Shown: positions 25,909 to 35,089 of the stretch, in pieces
Position numbering within the stretch: the first letter of the stretch is position 1
How the letters are laid out: every line of letters begins with the position of its first letter
Source of the DNA: a bacterium
Lineage (GTDB): Bacteria; Cyanobacteriota; Vampirovibrionia; Gastranaerophilales; Gastranaerophilaceae
NCBI GenBank assembly: GCA_017470245.1
Contig: JAFUEV010000010.1
Span: 1-35,261, forward strand
Length of the DNA: 35,261 nt
Reading direction: 5' to 3'
Notes under the pieces: model-generated
Databases searched by the model: none
Told to the model about the DNA's origin: nothing
Seen by the model: only the letters and a program-made list of their open reading frames with translations
Translations under genes and position numbers: made by a program

Positions 25909-26016
25909 CTAGTGCATGAATAGTAGTATTGATAAAATTGAACCAAATGTCCATAGTAAAAAACATACTGTTATTGTAAGAATTATAGCTTTTCTGTTTC
26001 TTCTAAAAAATTCCAT
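25909..26016 (-). CDS. Small single-pass membrane protein (35 residues)
   Basis: This is a short open reading frame from ATG 26014-26016 to TAG. A GGGGA ribosome site lies 7-11 nt upstream. The product is basic at the N-terminus (MEFFRRNRKA), followed by one hydrophobic helix (IILTITVCFLLWTFGSILS) and a short tail. A minus-strand TATAAT at 26048-26043 lies at suitable distance. It fills the gap between ygfA and the M23 gene, co-directional with both. The function is unknown; the topology is N-in by charge. Confidence 0.55.
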   Translation of the reverse strand: MEFFRRNRKAIILTITVCFLLWTFGSILSILLFMH

Positions 26017-26098
26017 AATATATCCCCAATTTATATTCTCATATTATAATTTTACTCTAAAAATCACATGAAACAAATATATTAAGGGGTTTTTTACA

Positions 26099-26629
26099 TT
26101 AAATTCTCAATATTTCTTTATCTGTTATTACAATATCAGATTTTATGTCAAATTCTTCAGGGACTATAGTTTCGTATAAAAGTTCTGAGAACACTAAAAT
26201 TATTTTTTTTGCTTGATTTTGATGTTGTTTTAAAAATCTGTCATAATATCCTTTTCCGTATCCGATTCTGTAACCGTTCTTATCTGCTGCAACAGCGGGT
26301 ATTACTATTAAATCTATATTATTAAAATTATTTATTGCTTTAGTTTCAGGTTCTTTGATATTATAACTGCCTGTTTTTATTTTATTTTTCTCATAAGGGC
26401 ATATTTCTAATTCGTTACCTTTCACTCTTGGTAGGAAGAAATTTTTAGTATTGTCTTCAAAACAGGGTAAAGTTGACACTTCATAATTTAACGGGTAATA
26501 ACAGATTATATTTTGAGCTTTTTTATATTCATCAGTCGAAAATAAATTCTCTAATATTTTTTTGCTCAATTTTTCTGTATCGAAAAATTTTCTTTTCTCA
26601 ATAGATATTTTTCTTAATTCTTTTTTCAT
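26099..26629 (-). CDS. 5-formyltetrahydrofolate cyclo-ligase
   Basis: The protein has 176 residues and is of the YgfA/MTHFS family, which converts 5-formyl-THF to 5,10-methenyl-THF with ATP. The hallmark GYRIGYGKGYYDRFLKQ (about 122-138) is intact. The N-terminal KELRKISIEKRKFF and the NFFLPRVKGNELEI segment are also typical. The length is normal. A terminator lies just upstream, so its promoter must fall within about 20 nt or it relies on read-through. Confidence 0.92.
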   Translation of the reverse strand: MKKELRKISIEKRKFFDTEKLSKKILENLFSTDEYKKAQNIICYYPLNYEVSTLPCFEDNTKNFFLPRVKGNELEICPYEKNKIKTGSYNIKEPETKAINNFNNIDLIVIPAVAADKNGYRIGYGKGYYDRFLKQHQNQAKKIILVFSELLYETIVPEEFDIKSDIVITDKEILRI

Positions 26630-26645
26630 AACTTTATTAGAACAT

Positions 26646-26675
26646 AAAAACGGACTTTTTATAAAGTCCGTTTTT
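26646..26675 (-). terminator. Terminator of the phosphorylase gene
   Basis: A 13-bp perfect stem (AAAAACGGACTTT / AAAGTCCGTTTTT) closes a TTAT loop. The T run on the minus strand follows the phosphorylase-like gene by about 20 nt. Confidence 0.85.
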
Positions 26676-26693
26676 AAATATATTTTTTATTGA

Positions 26694-28382
26694 CTATTTT
26701 ATGTTTGAGAATGTCCAAGCATCTGTAGCAGGAGCTGTAGCTGCTTGATAATCTGCATCAGATACTCCGCCTTCATCACTTCCGTGAGCGATTGGTTTAT
26801 ACAATCTGTTGTAGTATTCTATAACCATTCTGTCTGAATTGAAGTATGCTTCTGCTGTTCTTATTGCCTGACGCATCATAGTAGCCCATTTAACCTTATC
26901 ATTATAGTATGTAGGTATAATGTGGTTTTCTATAATATCCATCATGCATTCATAGTCTTTTTTGTGTCTTTGTTCCCAAGGAATATTATCATCTAAGCCA
27001 GGATATTCTATTGTATAACCGTTAATGCCTGGGAATGTACCTTCTACAGTCCATCCGTCAAATGTAGATAAGTGAACAGCTCCGTTAGCATTAGCTGACA
27101 TGCCGGAAGTACCTGAAGCTTCAAACGGTCTTAACGGTGTATTTAACCATACGTCAGATGCTCTCTTTAATTTTCCGCTTAAGTCTAATTCGTATCCAGT
27201 AAGAACTACTACGTTTTTCATAGAATAAGAACTTCTTAAAATCTTATTAAACATTTCTTTTCCGCTAACATCATCAGGATGGAATTTACCTGCGAATATA
27301 AGTTGAACTTTATTTTCGTTTAATAATTTAAGGATTCTGTTTTCATCCATAAATATTAACCAAGCACGTTTGTAATCTGCAAATCTTCTTGCCCATGTGA
27401 TTGTTAATACATTTGGATCTAATCGCTTACCAACTGTATTTGCAATATATTCAAATACTTCACGTTTCATTTCAACTTTTGATTCAAGTAATGCTTCTAA
27501 ATTATCTGTTTTCATTCTCGAATCTTGCCAGTAATGAAGGTTAACAGCATTGGTTATAGCTCTAATCGGGCATCTGCCTTCAACCCATTTCCACATTTTG
27601 TTAGCAACTAATCCGTGTAATTGAGATACTGCATTAGCAAGTCTTGACATTCTTAGTGCTGCAACCGTTAAAGAGAATTGTTCTCCACCGAGTTGAACAG
27701 CTTCTTCTCTTGAACGACCTGCAAAAAATCCACCCTTTAATAAGTTATCAACCCAGTGAACTTCGTTACCTGCTGCAACAGGTGTATGAGTTGTAAATAC
27801 AACTTTTTCTTTTACTTTTGCTAAGTCACCATTATATTGATTTAATAATTCAAAAGCTGCAGGAAGGGCGTGACCTTCGTTTAAGTGAACACAATCAAAC
27901 TTATATCCTATTTTTTGAAGTAATCTAATACCTGCAATACCAAGAACTGTTTCTTGAGCAATTCTTATTTTCTCATTTCCGTCATATAACTTATGAGAGA
28001 TTGATCTTGCCCATTCAGAGTTTTCTTCAATATCTGTTGTTAAGTAGTATACAGGGCAAGTATCGAATATACCGGGTTCAAGTTTGTAAGCTTTTACGAG
28101 AACTTTTTCTCCGTATATTTCTACTTCTACTGTCGTATTAATGTCTGTTAAGAAATCATAATGTTTTCTTATATAAGCTACTTCTACATTTCCGTCATGG
28201 TCGATTCTTTGGTTGTAATAACCATAAGACCATAGCATTGTTACACCAACCATTGGCATCTGAAGGTATCCTGCAGATAACATATGTGAACCTGCTAAGA
28301 ATCCTAAACCGCCTGAATATGTTGCTATTGATTGGTCAATTGCTATTTCCATTGAGAAATATGCTACATTTGGTAGTCCCAT
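26694..28382 (-). CDS. GT35 alpha-glucan phosphorylase homologue lacking the PLP lysine
   Basis: The protein has 562 residues and belongs to the short glycogen/maltodextrin phosphorylase clade. Conserved segments include YFSMEIAIDQSIATYSGGLG, CVHLNEGHALPAAFELL, VVFTTHTPVAAGNEV, TWARRFADYKRAWLI and NTPLRPFEASGTSGM. The Lys that binds pyridoxal phosphate normally follows the GTSxM/GTGNM motif. Here the codon (27096-27098) is TCA, giving GTSGMSANANGA with Ser429. The fold and sugar-binding residues look kept, so a changed mechanism, a non-phosphorolytic role or loss of catalysis is possible. The ribosome site is AAAGGAGA. Confidence 0.85.
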   Translation of the reverse strand: MGLPNVAYFSMEIAIDQSIATYSGGLGFLAGSHMLSAGYLQMPMVGVTMLWSYGYYNQRIDHDGNVEVAYIRKHYDFLTDINTTVEVEIYGEKVLVKAYKLEPGIFDTCPVYYLTTDIEENSEWARSISHKLYDGNEKIRIAQETVLGIAGIRLLQKIGYKFDCVHLNEGHALPAAFELLNQYNGDLAKVKEKVVFTTHTPVAAGNEVHWVDNLLKGGFFAGRSREEAVQLGGEQFSLTVAALRMSRLANAVSQLHGLVANKMWKWVEGRCPIRAITNAVNLHYWQDSRMKTDNLEALLESKVEMKREVFEYIANTVGKRLDPNVLTITWARRFADYKRAWLIFMDENRILKLLNENKVQLIFAGKFHPDDVSGKEMFNKILRSSYSMKNVVVLTGYELDLSGKLKRASDVWLNTPLRPFEASGTSGMSANANGAVHLSTFDGWTVEGTFPGINGYTIEYPGLDDNIPWEQRHKKDYECMMDIIENHIIPTYYNDKVKWATMMRQAIRTAEAYFNSDRMVIEYYNRLYKPIAHGSDEGGVSDADYQAATAPATDAWTFSNIK

Positions 28383-28660
28383 TCGGCTCTCCTTTTATTC
28401 TGTTCTGAACAAATTGTTTAACTATCTCTGTATTAAAAATTTATATCAACAACATAACAAAAAAGCAAATTTTTCTCAATAATTTGTTTTCTTGGAGTTA
28501 ATATTTGTTATTTTTTACTTATGTTGGGTACTATATTTAAGTCAAATTTTATAATTTTTTTATATAAAGGTTTTGTAATGGATTATAATGACAGTTCTTT
28601 GGACACAAAAAAGAAATATACTTTAAATTGAATGAAAATATTTATTTATAAATAATATAA

Positions 28661-30001
28661 TTATAAACTACTCAATATAAGCAACATAAGAGGTGCAGCT
28701 ATTATTGCAAATGGCAGCATTATTATGTCGTATAATATTGATGTTAGTCTATGAGCGTTTCTCGTCTTTTTTAATTGTTTTATTAAAAACTCGGAATTTT
28801 CCATTTCTATGTAATATACTGTTTCAAAAGGAATTAGAATATTATTATTCTCGTCAATAACACCGTATTTCCCGTTTTGTTTTGCAATGAAGAAATTAAC
28901 ATCTTTGGTTTGACCTTTAAATTCTATTTTTAATTTAGTTGCGTCGTAATCTTGAGTATCTATAATTTTTTCTCTTGTATTACTTCCTTTTGAATATATC
29001 GCTTCATATACAAATGGGACTTTAATATTATTTTTTCTATCTATAATTCCCCATTTTCCATCCTTTTTTGCGATTATGTTATCAGGTGTTTGGAAAGAAA
29101 AAATATTAAGTGTTAGTAAACGATTAATAGCCATTTCCATATCGATAAAATAAAAGTCTTCATAATTATCAATTATTTCGGAAATTTTTTTATTATTTTC
29201 ATATATGTATAATTTATTATCAATCCTTATAATTGCATTCAAAGGATACCCTTCAAATTCAAAAGATGTATTATTTGAAATATATTCATATATATCACTT
29301 AACTTTTTAAGAGTATTAATTTTATCAATTATTTCTTTTCGTTGTTCTTCGGAAGTATATTTTATATTTTTGTATTTATTAAATGAAAGAAATTTATTAT
29401 AAGAAATATTTTTATAAGTTACAGTTAAAACACCATCATTAATACTTATATCTTCATCAACATCAGCAATAAATAAAAATTCGTTAGAACCATATTTTTT
29501 GTTTGTAAAAATAATATTAAAGATTCGTGAAGCAATTGAGTTATCAAACTTAAAGTAAGGTGAATTATTAAAATCGTTTGATATACCGAGAATACCATTT
29601 TCTAAAGAGACATATAAAGCATTACCTTTTTTGTCTTTCGTTTTTATAATTGCATTTTTGGGATAGTTTATAAATTTTATTTTGTTTAAATTGTTATTAA
29701 AATTAAAGTAATTATCTATAAAATTATCAAAAAGATGTTCCGGACTATAGAGATAAGTTTCGGGCCAAACAGAACTACCTGCTTGACAAACATAAATAGG
29801 ATGGTGGTTAAGGTTACGTTTCCTAATTTTGTTACATCTTACAGGGAAAATGTTCCTTTGGGTACTTTTATCAATTAGTTCAAATCCTGATTTAAAGCCG
29901 TTATTTTTTTTTATTTCGTACTGATTGACAATCTTTGCCCAAACAATACCATTTGAAAATATAAAATCTATTAATATAAAAATAATTAAAAACTTTTTCA
30001 T
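28661..30001 (-). CDS. Exported WG-repeat protein
   Basis: The protein has 446 residues. A signal peptide or N-terminal anchor is visible (KKFLIIFILIDFIFSNGIVWA). Two WG-type repeats occur late in the protein: KKDGKWGIIDRKNNIKVPF and KQNGKYGVIDENNNILIPF. Earlier diverged copies are possible. A hydrophobic hairpin-like segment ends the protein (DIIMLPFAIIAAPLMLLILS), so it is likely membrane-associated. WG repeats form beta-propeller-like or solenoid structures with no fixed function. The ribosome site is AGGA. A gap of 278 nt separates it from the phosphorylase start and shows no other clear gene. Confidence 0.65.
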   Translation of the reverse strand: MKKFLIIFILIDFIFSNGIVWAKIVNQYEIKKNNGFKSGFELIDKSTQRNIFPVRCNKIRKRNLNHHPIYVCQAGSSVWPETYLYSPEHLFDNFIDNYFNFNNNLNKIKFINYPKNAIIKTKDKKGNALYVSLENGILGISNDFNNSPYFKFDNSIASRIFNIIFTNKKYGSNEFLFIADVDEDISINDGVLTVTYKNISYNKFLSFNKYKNIKYTSEEQRKEIIDKINTLKKLSDIYEYISNNTSFEFEGYPLNAIIRIDNKLYIYENNKKISEIIDNYEDFYFIDMEMAINRLLTLNIFSFQTPDNIIAKKDGKWGIIDRKNNIKVPFVYEAIYSKGSNTREKIIDTQDYDATKLKIEFKGQTKDVNFFIAKQNGKYGVIDENNNILIPFETVYYIEMENSEFLIKQLKKTRNAHRLTSILYDIIMLPFAIIAAPLMLLILSSL

Positions 30002-30059
30002 ATTTTTTCCTAATTATAATTTTTAATTATATATTATAATTAAGTAAAAGGGAATTTTT

Positions 30060-30680
30060 ATGAAATTAGCGGTATTTGATTTTGACTCTACATTAATGCA
30101 AGGTGAAACCCTTGAATTTATTGCTAAAGAATATAATATAGAACTATTGATGAAACAAATTACGACAGATGCAATGGAAGGTAAAATTGATTTCTTTGAA
30201 AGTTTAATACAAAGAGTTTCGTTATTAAAAGGAGCAAAGGAAAATAAGATAAAAGAAATATGTGAAAATCTTCCGTATACAAATGGGGCAAAAGAAACTG
30301 TTTCAGAATTAAAGAAAATGGGATATAAAGTTGTATGTTTCTCCGGCGGATACGAAACTGCTACAATTCCTGCCCAAAATGTTTTGGGTTATGATGCACA
30401 ATTTTCAAATATTTTCCATTTTAAAAACGGCGAATTAACGGGCTTGTTAGGTGGAGAAATGATGTTCTCTGACAGTAAAGGCAAAATGCTTTTGAGGTTA
30501 CAAAACATTTTGGGAATAACCTCAAAAGATACATTGACTGTTGGTGACGGGGCAAATGATATAAGCATGTTTAGATATGCAGATAAGCGTGTTGCTTTCT
30601 GTGCGAAGCCTATTTTAAAACAAAATGCTAATATAGTTATTGAAAATAAAAATTTAACTGAACTTTTGAATTATTTATAG
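30060..30680 (+). CDS. serB: Phosphoserine phosphatase-like HAD hydrolase
   Basis: The protein has 206 residues. HAD motifs are complete: VFDFDSTL (nucleophile Asp7, acid Asp9), CFSGGYE (Ser95), a Lys in SDSKGKM (about 140), and VGDGANDISM (162-170). A helical cap lies between motifs I and II. The pattern is that of SerB, the last step of serine synthesis; another phosphomonoester is possible. The AAGGGA ribosome site precedes the ATG. It converges on the 53-residue gene with a 2-nt gap and no terminator between. Confidence 0.85.
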   Translation: MKLAVFDFDSTLMQGETLEFIAKEYNIELLMKQITTDAMEGKIDFFESLIQRVSLLKGAKENKIKEICENLPYTNGAKETVSELKKMGYKVVCFSGGYETATIPAQNVLGYDAQFSNIFHFKNGELTGLLGGEMMFSDSKGKMLLRLQNILGITSKDTLTVGDGANDISMFRYADKRVAFCAKPILKQNANIVIENKNLTELLNYL

Positions 30681-30682
30681 AA

Positions 30683-30844
30683 CTAATTTTCAACGTATGC
30701 AATATTAACAGTGTAATTATTTTTATCATAGTCAGTAATTGCCCATCTTAGTATATCATAGCCCAGCTTTTTTAGTTCTGTTTCTATGTATTCACTTGAA
30801 AGGTTATCAGTTATCTTTATTTTTATGTCTTTTGATGAAATCAT
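30683..30844 (-). CDS. Hypothetical 53-residue protein coupled to glmS
   Basis: Its ATG overlaps the glmS stop by one base (TAATGA), the arrangement of coupled genes. The product starts MISSKDIKIKITDNLSSEY, has a helix around ETELKKLGYDILRWAI and ends in a strand (NNYTVNIAYVEN), fitting a small alpha/beta fold. No signal peptide or cysteine is present. No family is recognised. The reading frame fills the whole gap to serB. Confidence 0.6.
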   Translation of the reverse strand: MISSKDIKIKITDNLSSEYIETELKKLGYDILRWAITDYDKNNYTVNIAYVEN

Positions 30845-32691
30845 TATTCTACCGTAACCGATTTAGCAAGGTTTCTTGGCTGGTCAACATCTTTACCTAA
30901 AAATTCTGCAATATAATATGCCAGTAATTGCAACGGTACGCATGTTATAGCGGGGGATAATATTTCCGTAACTTGCGGTATTCGTATTACGACATCAAAA
31001 ATATTATCCAGCTTTTTATCAGTTGAAGATGTTAATGCTATTAATTTAGCGTTTCTTGCTTTTGCTTCTTCACAGTTAGAAAGTACTTTTTCGTATGTTA
31101 TTCCGCCCGGAATTAATATGGAAAGTACAGGCATTGTTTCATCCAACATTGCAATAGGTCCATGTTTTAATTCTCCTGCAGCATAACCTGTAGCATTGAT
31201 ATAACTTATTTCTTTCAGCTTTAACGCACCTTCAAGAGCAGTTGATAAATTAATTCCACGAGCGATATATATAAAGTTTTTATAGGAAGAAAACTTTCTT
31301 GCACAGGATTGAATAACAGATGTATCTGATAATACTTCTTCTATCTTTGTTGGAAGTTGAATTAATTCATGTTTTATGTTCTTTAGATAGCCTTTATCTA
31401 ATGAACCTTTTATTTCAGCAAGATGAATTGCGAATAAATAGAATGATATCAGTTGTGCAATATAAGATTTTGTTGCAGCAACACTGACTTCTATTCCTGC
31501 ATTTAACGGAATTAAACTGTCTGCCAATCTTGCCATATTTGAATCTGGTCTGTTTGTAATAATAAGAACGTGAGCATTCTTTTCCTTTGCTTGTTTGATT
31601 GCAGTTATTGTATCTGCAGTTTCTCCGGATTGGGAAACACCTATAACTAATGTTGAAGAGTCAGTTGTGGATTTCCTATATATATATTCGCTAGATGCTT
31701 CAACTTCAACAGAAATTCCCGAAAAATCTTCAATTAAATATTTGCCTGCTAAAGCTGCATGTAATGATGTTCCGCAAGCAATAATCTGAATTTTATTTAA
31801 AGATTTAAGTATCTCTTTGTTTAATTTAACCTCACCTAAAATTATAGGTTGTTCAATGTCATATAATTTACCGTTTAAAACATTCCTTATAACATCAGGC
31901 TGCTCGTGAATTTCTTTTAACATAAAATGTTTGTAGCCGAGTTTACTTAATGCAACCGGTTCCCATGGCAAAACTTCAATTCTTTTTGCGACTTCATTTC
32001 CGTTAATATCTGTAATTTTAACTTTGTCCTTTGTTACGACAGCAATTTCATTATCTTCTAAATAAATTGTGCGTTTTGTATATTCTATTAAAGCTGGAGT
32101 ATCACTAGCTATAAAGTTTTCTCCATTTCCTACACCAACAAGCATTGGAGCATGTTTCCTGGCACCTACTATTAAATCAGGAACATCTTTATGCATAACA
32201 CAAACGGCATAAGCTCCTTGAAGTTTTTTAACAGAGTTCCTTACTGCAAGTTCCAAGTCTTTTGTTTGTCCAAATTCATCTGCAACCAAATGTGCAATTA
32301 CTTCTGTATCTGTTTGTGATTTGAATTTGCAACCTTTTGCAACAAGTTTTTCTCTTAATTCCTTATAATTTTCTATTATACCGTTATGAACAACAACTAA
32401 TCTTCCGCAAGTACAAGTGTGAGGATGTGCATTAATTATGGAGGGGCTTCCATGTGTTGCCCAACGGATATGACCTATTCCGCTTGTAGGATTGTGTATT
32501 TGTGCTCTGTTTGCTTCTAATTCATTTTTTAAATTTATGAGCTTGCCAAGAGTTTTGTATATTTTAATTTCTCCGTCATCACGAATTGCAATACCTGCAG
32601 AATCATATCCTCTATACTCCAAATTTGTAAGACCGCTTAAAATAACGCTTACTACATCTCTATATCCTACATAACCTATAATTCCGCACAT
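30844..32691 (-). CDS. glmS: Glutamine-fructose-6-phosphate aminotransferase (isomerizing)
   Basis: GlmS (615 residues) makes glucosamine-6-phosphate for peptidoglycan and LPS. The start is set at the Met before Cys (MCGIIGYVG), since the exposed N-terminal Cys is the glutaminase nucleophile; GAGGA lies upstream. The 17 extra residues of the longer frame are rejected. The glutaminase domain has NLEYRGYDSAG and VVHNGIIENYKELR. Two SIS domains follow (IIACGTSLHAALAG, VSQSGETADT, then GYAAGELKHGPIAML). The C-terminus DQPRNLAKSVTVE is standard. Confidence 0.96.
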   Translation of the reverse strand: MCGIIGYVGYRDVVSVILSGLTNLEYRGYDSAGIAIRDDGEIKIYKTLGKLINLKNELEANRAQIHNPTSGIGHIRWATHGSPSIINAHPHTCTCGRLVVVHNGIIENYKELREKLVAKGCKFKSQTDTEVIAHLVADEFGQTKDLELAVRNSVKKLQGAYAVCVMHKDVPDLIVGARKHAPMLVGVGNGENFIASDTPALIEYTKRTIYLEDNEIAVVTKDKVKITDINGNEVAKRIEVLPWEPVALSKLGYKHFMLKEIHEQPDVIRNVLNGKLYDIEQPIILGEVKLNKEILKSLNKIQIIACGTSLHAALAGKYLIEDFSGISVEVEASSEYIYRKSTTDSSTLVIGVSQSGETADTITAIKQAKEKNAHVLIITNRPDSNMARLADSLIPLNAGIEVSVAATKSYIAQLISFYLFAIHLAEIKGSLDKGYLKNIKHELIQLPTKIEEVLSDTSVIQSCARKFSSYKNFIYIARGINLSTALEGALKLKEISYINATGYAAGELKHGPIAMLDETMPVLSILIPGGITYEKVLSNCEEAKARNAKLIALTSSTDKKLDNIFDVVIRIPQVTEILSPAITCVPLQLLAYYIAEFLGKDVDQPRNLAKSVTVE

Positions 32692-32761
32692 GTTTATTAT
32701 TTCCTCTATTATGGGTTTCAACTGATAATCTATATAATACATTATACATAGATGAAATGAT

Positions 32762-32795
32762 ATTAAATTATTATAAAGTTTTATAATAATTTAAT
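32762..32795 (-). terminator. AT-only hairpin downstream of the MATE gene
   Basis: A perfect 16-bp inverted repeat (ATTAAATTATTATAAA / TTTATAATAATTTAAT) has a 2-nt centre. It has no G-C pairs and no clear T run on the minus strand, so it may be only a weak terminator or a spacer structure between the MATE and glmS genes. Confidence 0.3.
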
Positions 32796-32796
32796 G

Positions 32797-34152
32797 TTAA
32801 TTTTTTTCAGAAACTAATTTTTTATTTTTAGACAGATAAAATAAATACAATACGGCAATTATTATTGATAAAACAGAAGCTGCCGGTGTTGCTATACCAA
32901 GTTCATATAGAGTTGCACCGGTTATTAATGTACATAATAAATATGCAACAGGAATCCTTACACAGAATGCTGAAATTATACTGTTTACTGCTGCAAAAGA
33001 GGTTCTTCCGCATCCAAAGAAAAATCCGTTAATGCAAAATACAAAAGGTACCAGTATATAGTCGTAACTGAACGTTTTTAAGTATAATGCACCTGCATTT
33101 AATATATCTGTGTTTGTTGAAAATATAGCTATTGCACTTTTGGGAAATAGTTGCTGCCACAGAAAGAATATTAATCCGAACGAAAATGCAAATAAAATTG
33201 ATAATTTTAATGCATTTACGGCTCTGTCCAGTTTCCCTGCACCTAAACTTTGAGCTGTTAATGCCGTTAATGCCATTGCAAATGAACCTGCCGGTAACAT
33301 CATAAAAGCATTTAATCTTACAACAGAACCGTATGCAGCGGAAGCTGCTACACCCATTGAATTTGCAAGAGAAAATAAAAATAAGAATGATAGAGGAATT
33401 AATGTATCTTGTAATGATAACGGTAAACCGATTTTAAACAACTCTTTTGCTGTTTCAATATCAAATTTAATAGTCCTAAATTTAAATTTAAATACAAAAT
33501 TACCTTTTCTTATATAAATTAATCCGATTATAACGCTTACAGCCTGAGAAAATACTGTAGCTATTGCGGCACCTGAAGCTCCCATTTGATATTTGCCAAC
33601 AAGAATAATATCCGCAACTATGTTTATAAAGCAGGATATTGCAACAAAGTACATCGGTGCGACTGAATTTCCAAGCCCCCTTAATACTGCACTAATTGCA
33701 TTATACGCAAAAATGAATATTAAACCTAATGAACAAATGAAAATGTATTTTCCCGTTTCTGTAAACGCTTCTTGTGGGGTTTGTAAAACATTTAATAACG
33801 GAATTTTGAACAAAATGATGCAGCTGCTTAAAATTATTGCAGCAATAATAAAACATATTGTCATTGTGTTAATTATTTTTAAAATATTTTCATATTGCTT
33901 TGCTCCAAATGCTTTACCGATTAGTATCGTTGCACTTACAGTTAAGCCTGTAATAAAAAATATCAGTGTTTGTAAAAGCTGTGAGCCTGTTGCTACTGCA
34001 GATACAGTTGAACTTCCGCAAAATTTTCCGACTATTATTAAGTCTGCAGCGCCATATAGAGCTTGTAAAAAATTGGCACCCACATAAGGCAGGGCAAAAG
34101 TTAATAAAGTTGTTATTAAGTTTCCTTGAGTTAAATCTTTTTGTTCGCTCAT
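32797..34152 (-). CDS. MATE-family efflux transporter
   Basis: The protein has 451 residues and about 12 membrane helices. The N-terminal MATE signature is visible (LTQGNLITTLLTFALPYVGA, LYGAADLIIVGKFCGSS). The pseudo-duplicated second half contains LFKIGLPLSLQDTL, then ALTALTAQSLGAGK. It belongs to the DinF/NorM-like superfamily that exports drugs or metabolites with Na+ or H+. The substrate is unknown. It has no clear ribosome site and appears to be its own transcript. Confidence 0.92.
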   Translation of the reverse strand: MSEQKDLTQGNLITTLLTFALPYVGANFLQALYGAADLIIVGKFCGSSTVSAVATGSQLLQTLIFFITGLTVSATILIGKAFGAKQYENILKIINTMTICFIIAAIILSSCIILFKIPLLNVLQTPQEAFTETGKYIFICSLGLIFIFAYNAISAVLRGLGNSVAPMYFVAISCFINIVADIILVGKYQMGASGAAIATVFSQAVSVIIGLIYIRKGNFVFKFKFRTIKFDIETAKELFKIGLPLSLQDTLIPLSFLFLFSLANSMGVAASAAYGSVVRLNAFMMLPAGSFAMALTALTAQSLGAGKLDRAVNALKLSILFAFSFGLIFFLWQQLFPKSAIAIFSTNTDILNAGALYLKTFSYDYILVPFVFCINGFFFGCGRTSFAAVNSIISAFCVRIPVAYLLCTLITGATLYELGIATPAASVLSIIIAVLYLFYLSKNKKLVSEKN

Positions 34153-34376
34153 AACTAATGTTTCCAGTGTATATAGTAAATTAAATATCTAAAAATTTCA
34201 ATCGGTGTAATGTTTTAATATATATGTAACGAAATATTAAGTTAATATATACTTCAAAACTCAATAGATATAAGGAAAATATAAAATTAAATAAAAAATA
34301 TATACTTTTTATAGCAATTCTCAAATAAAAAAATTTTTTATATAAGTACGAGATACTAAAAAGAGGATAAAGAAAA

Positions 34377-34973
34377 ATGGGACCAGAAAATATTTACAAC
34401 ATTAATTACCCCGGGTTTAATTCAGTATATGCCCAGGCGTTGAACAACAACATTAACGGAATAGATGTTGATGGAACAGAAGAAACAAGTGCAGTTCAAG
34501 ATTTGTACAAACAAGCTGAGGACGATGCATTTAAAGAAGCTATTGCAAAATATCAGAAAATATCAGAGGGTATAGATTCTTTTACAAAAGAAGAAGATGT
34601 AGAAGCTCAGAAAAAAGAAGCTAACGAAAAGAAGACAGATGCAAAAGAACAAAAAACTAAGTTAGAAGAGTTCTTGTCATTCTTGGGAATAGATACAAAA
34701 GAAATTTCATCATTAGAAAAGGAAATAGATGCATTTAAGACACAAGCATCAAATATTCAATTCTACACGGCTGCTGCAGTAAATACAATTGTTGGGGATA
34801 TAAACGCACAGGCTGATGAAATTAAGACAAAAGCCCAGCAGGCTAAAAAAGAAGAAGAAACTAAAAATAAACAAGAAAATCAAAAGTCAATCATAGAAAA
34901 TGAAAACAAAGAAGCAAAAGTTAATACACAAGCAGAAGAAGTAAAAGACAATCCTTTCATACTTGAAGTATAA
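34377..34973 (+). CDS. Coiled-coil protein of unknown function
   Basis: The protein has 198 residues. A short N-terminus with aromatics (MGPENIYNINYPGFNSVYA) leads into a highly charged Lys/Glu/Ala/Gln helix-forming body. A break near FLSFLGIDTKEISSL (about 100-115) suggests two coiled-coil segments. No signal peptide, membrane helix or cysteine is seen. The N-terminus PGFNSVYAQ loosely recalls the leader motif of other proteins here but lacks the MKI start. The AGAGGA site lies 9 nt upstream. A strong terminator follows. Confidence 0.65.
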   Translation: MGPENIYNINYPGFNSVYAQALNNNINGIDVDGTEETSAVQDLYKQAEDDAFKEAIAKYQKISEGIDSFTKEEDVEAQKKEANEKKTDAKEQKTKLEEFLSFLGIDTKEISSLEKEIDAFKTQASNIQFYTAAAVNTIVGDINAQADEIKTKAQQAKKEEETKNKQENQKSIIENENKEAKVNTQAEEVKDNPFILEV

Positions 34974-35029
34974 ATAGACAAAGAAAACTGAGTAAATAAC
35001 AAACGAACGAACAATATATTATATAATTT

Positions 35030-35061
35030 AGAGAGAAGCAAATTGTTTCTCTCTTTTTTTT
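35030..35061 (+). terminator. Rho-independent terminator of the coiled-coil gene
   Basis: A hairpin (AGAGAGAAGCAA / TTGTTTCTCTCT, with a G-T wobble) is followed by eight T. It separates the coiled-coil gene from the tandem repeats. Confidence 0.85.
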
Positions 35062-35089
35062 GAGTTATAATTATAATGTAAAATAATAA

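Noticed and set aside
28578..28631. 17-codon plus-strand frame with AAAGG upstream in the gap before the phosphorylase gene
   Set aside because: Too short to support from sequence alone, no promoter pair, and no neighbour on the same strand.
32692..32742. Upstream 17-residue extension of GlmS
   Set aside because: GlmS needs Cys right after the initiator Met; the MCG start has its own ribosome site.
33593..34087. Plus-strand reading frame (164 residues) inside the MATE gene
   Set aside because: Antisense shadow of a conserved transporter, with no start signal.
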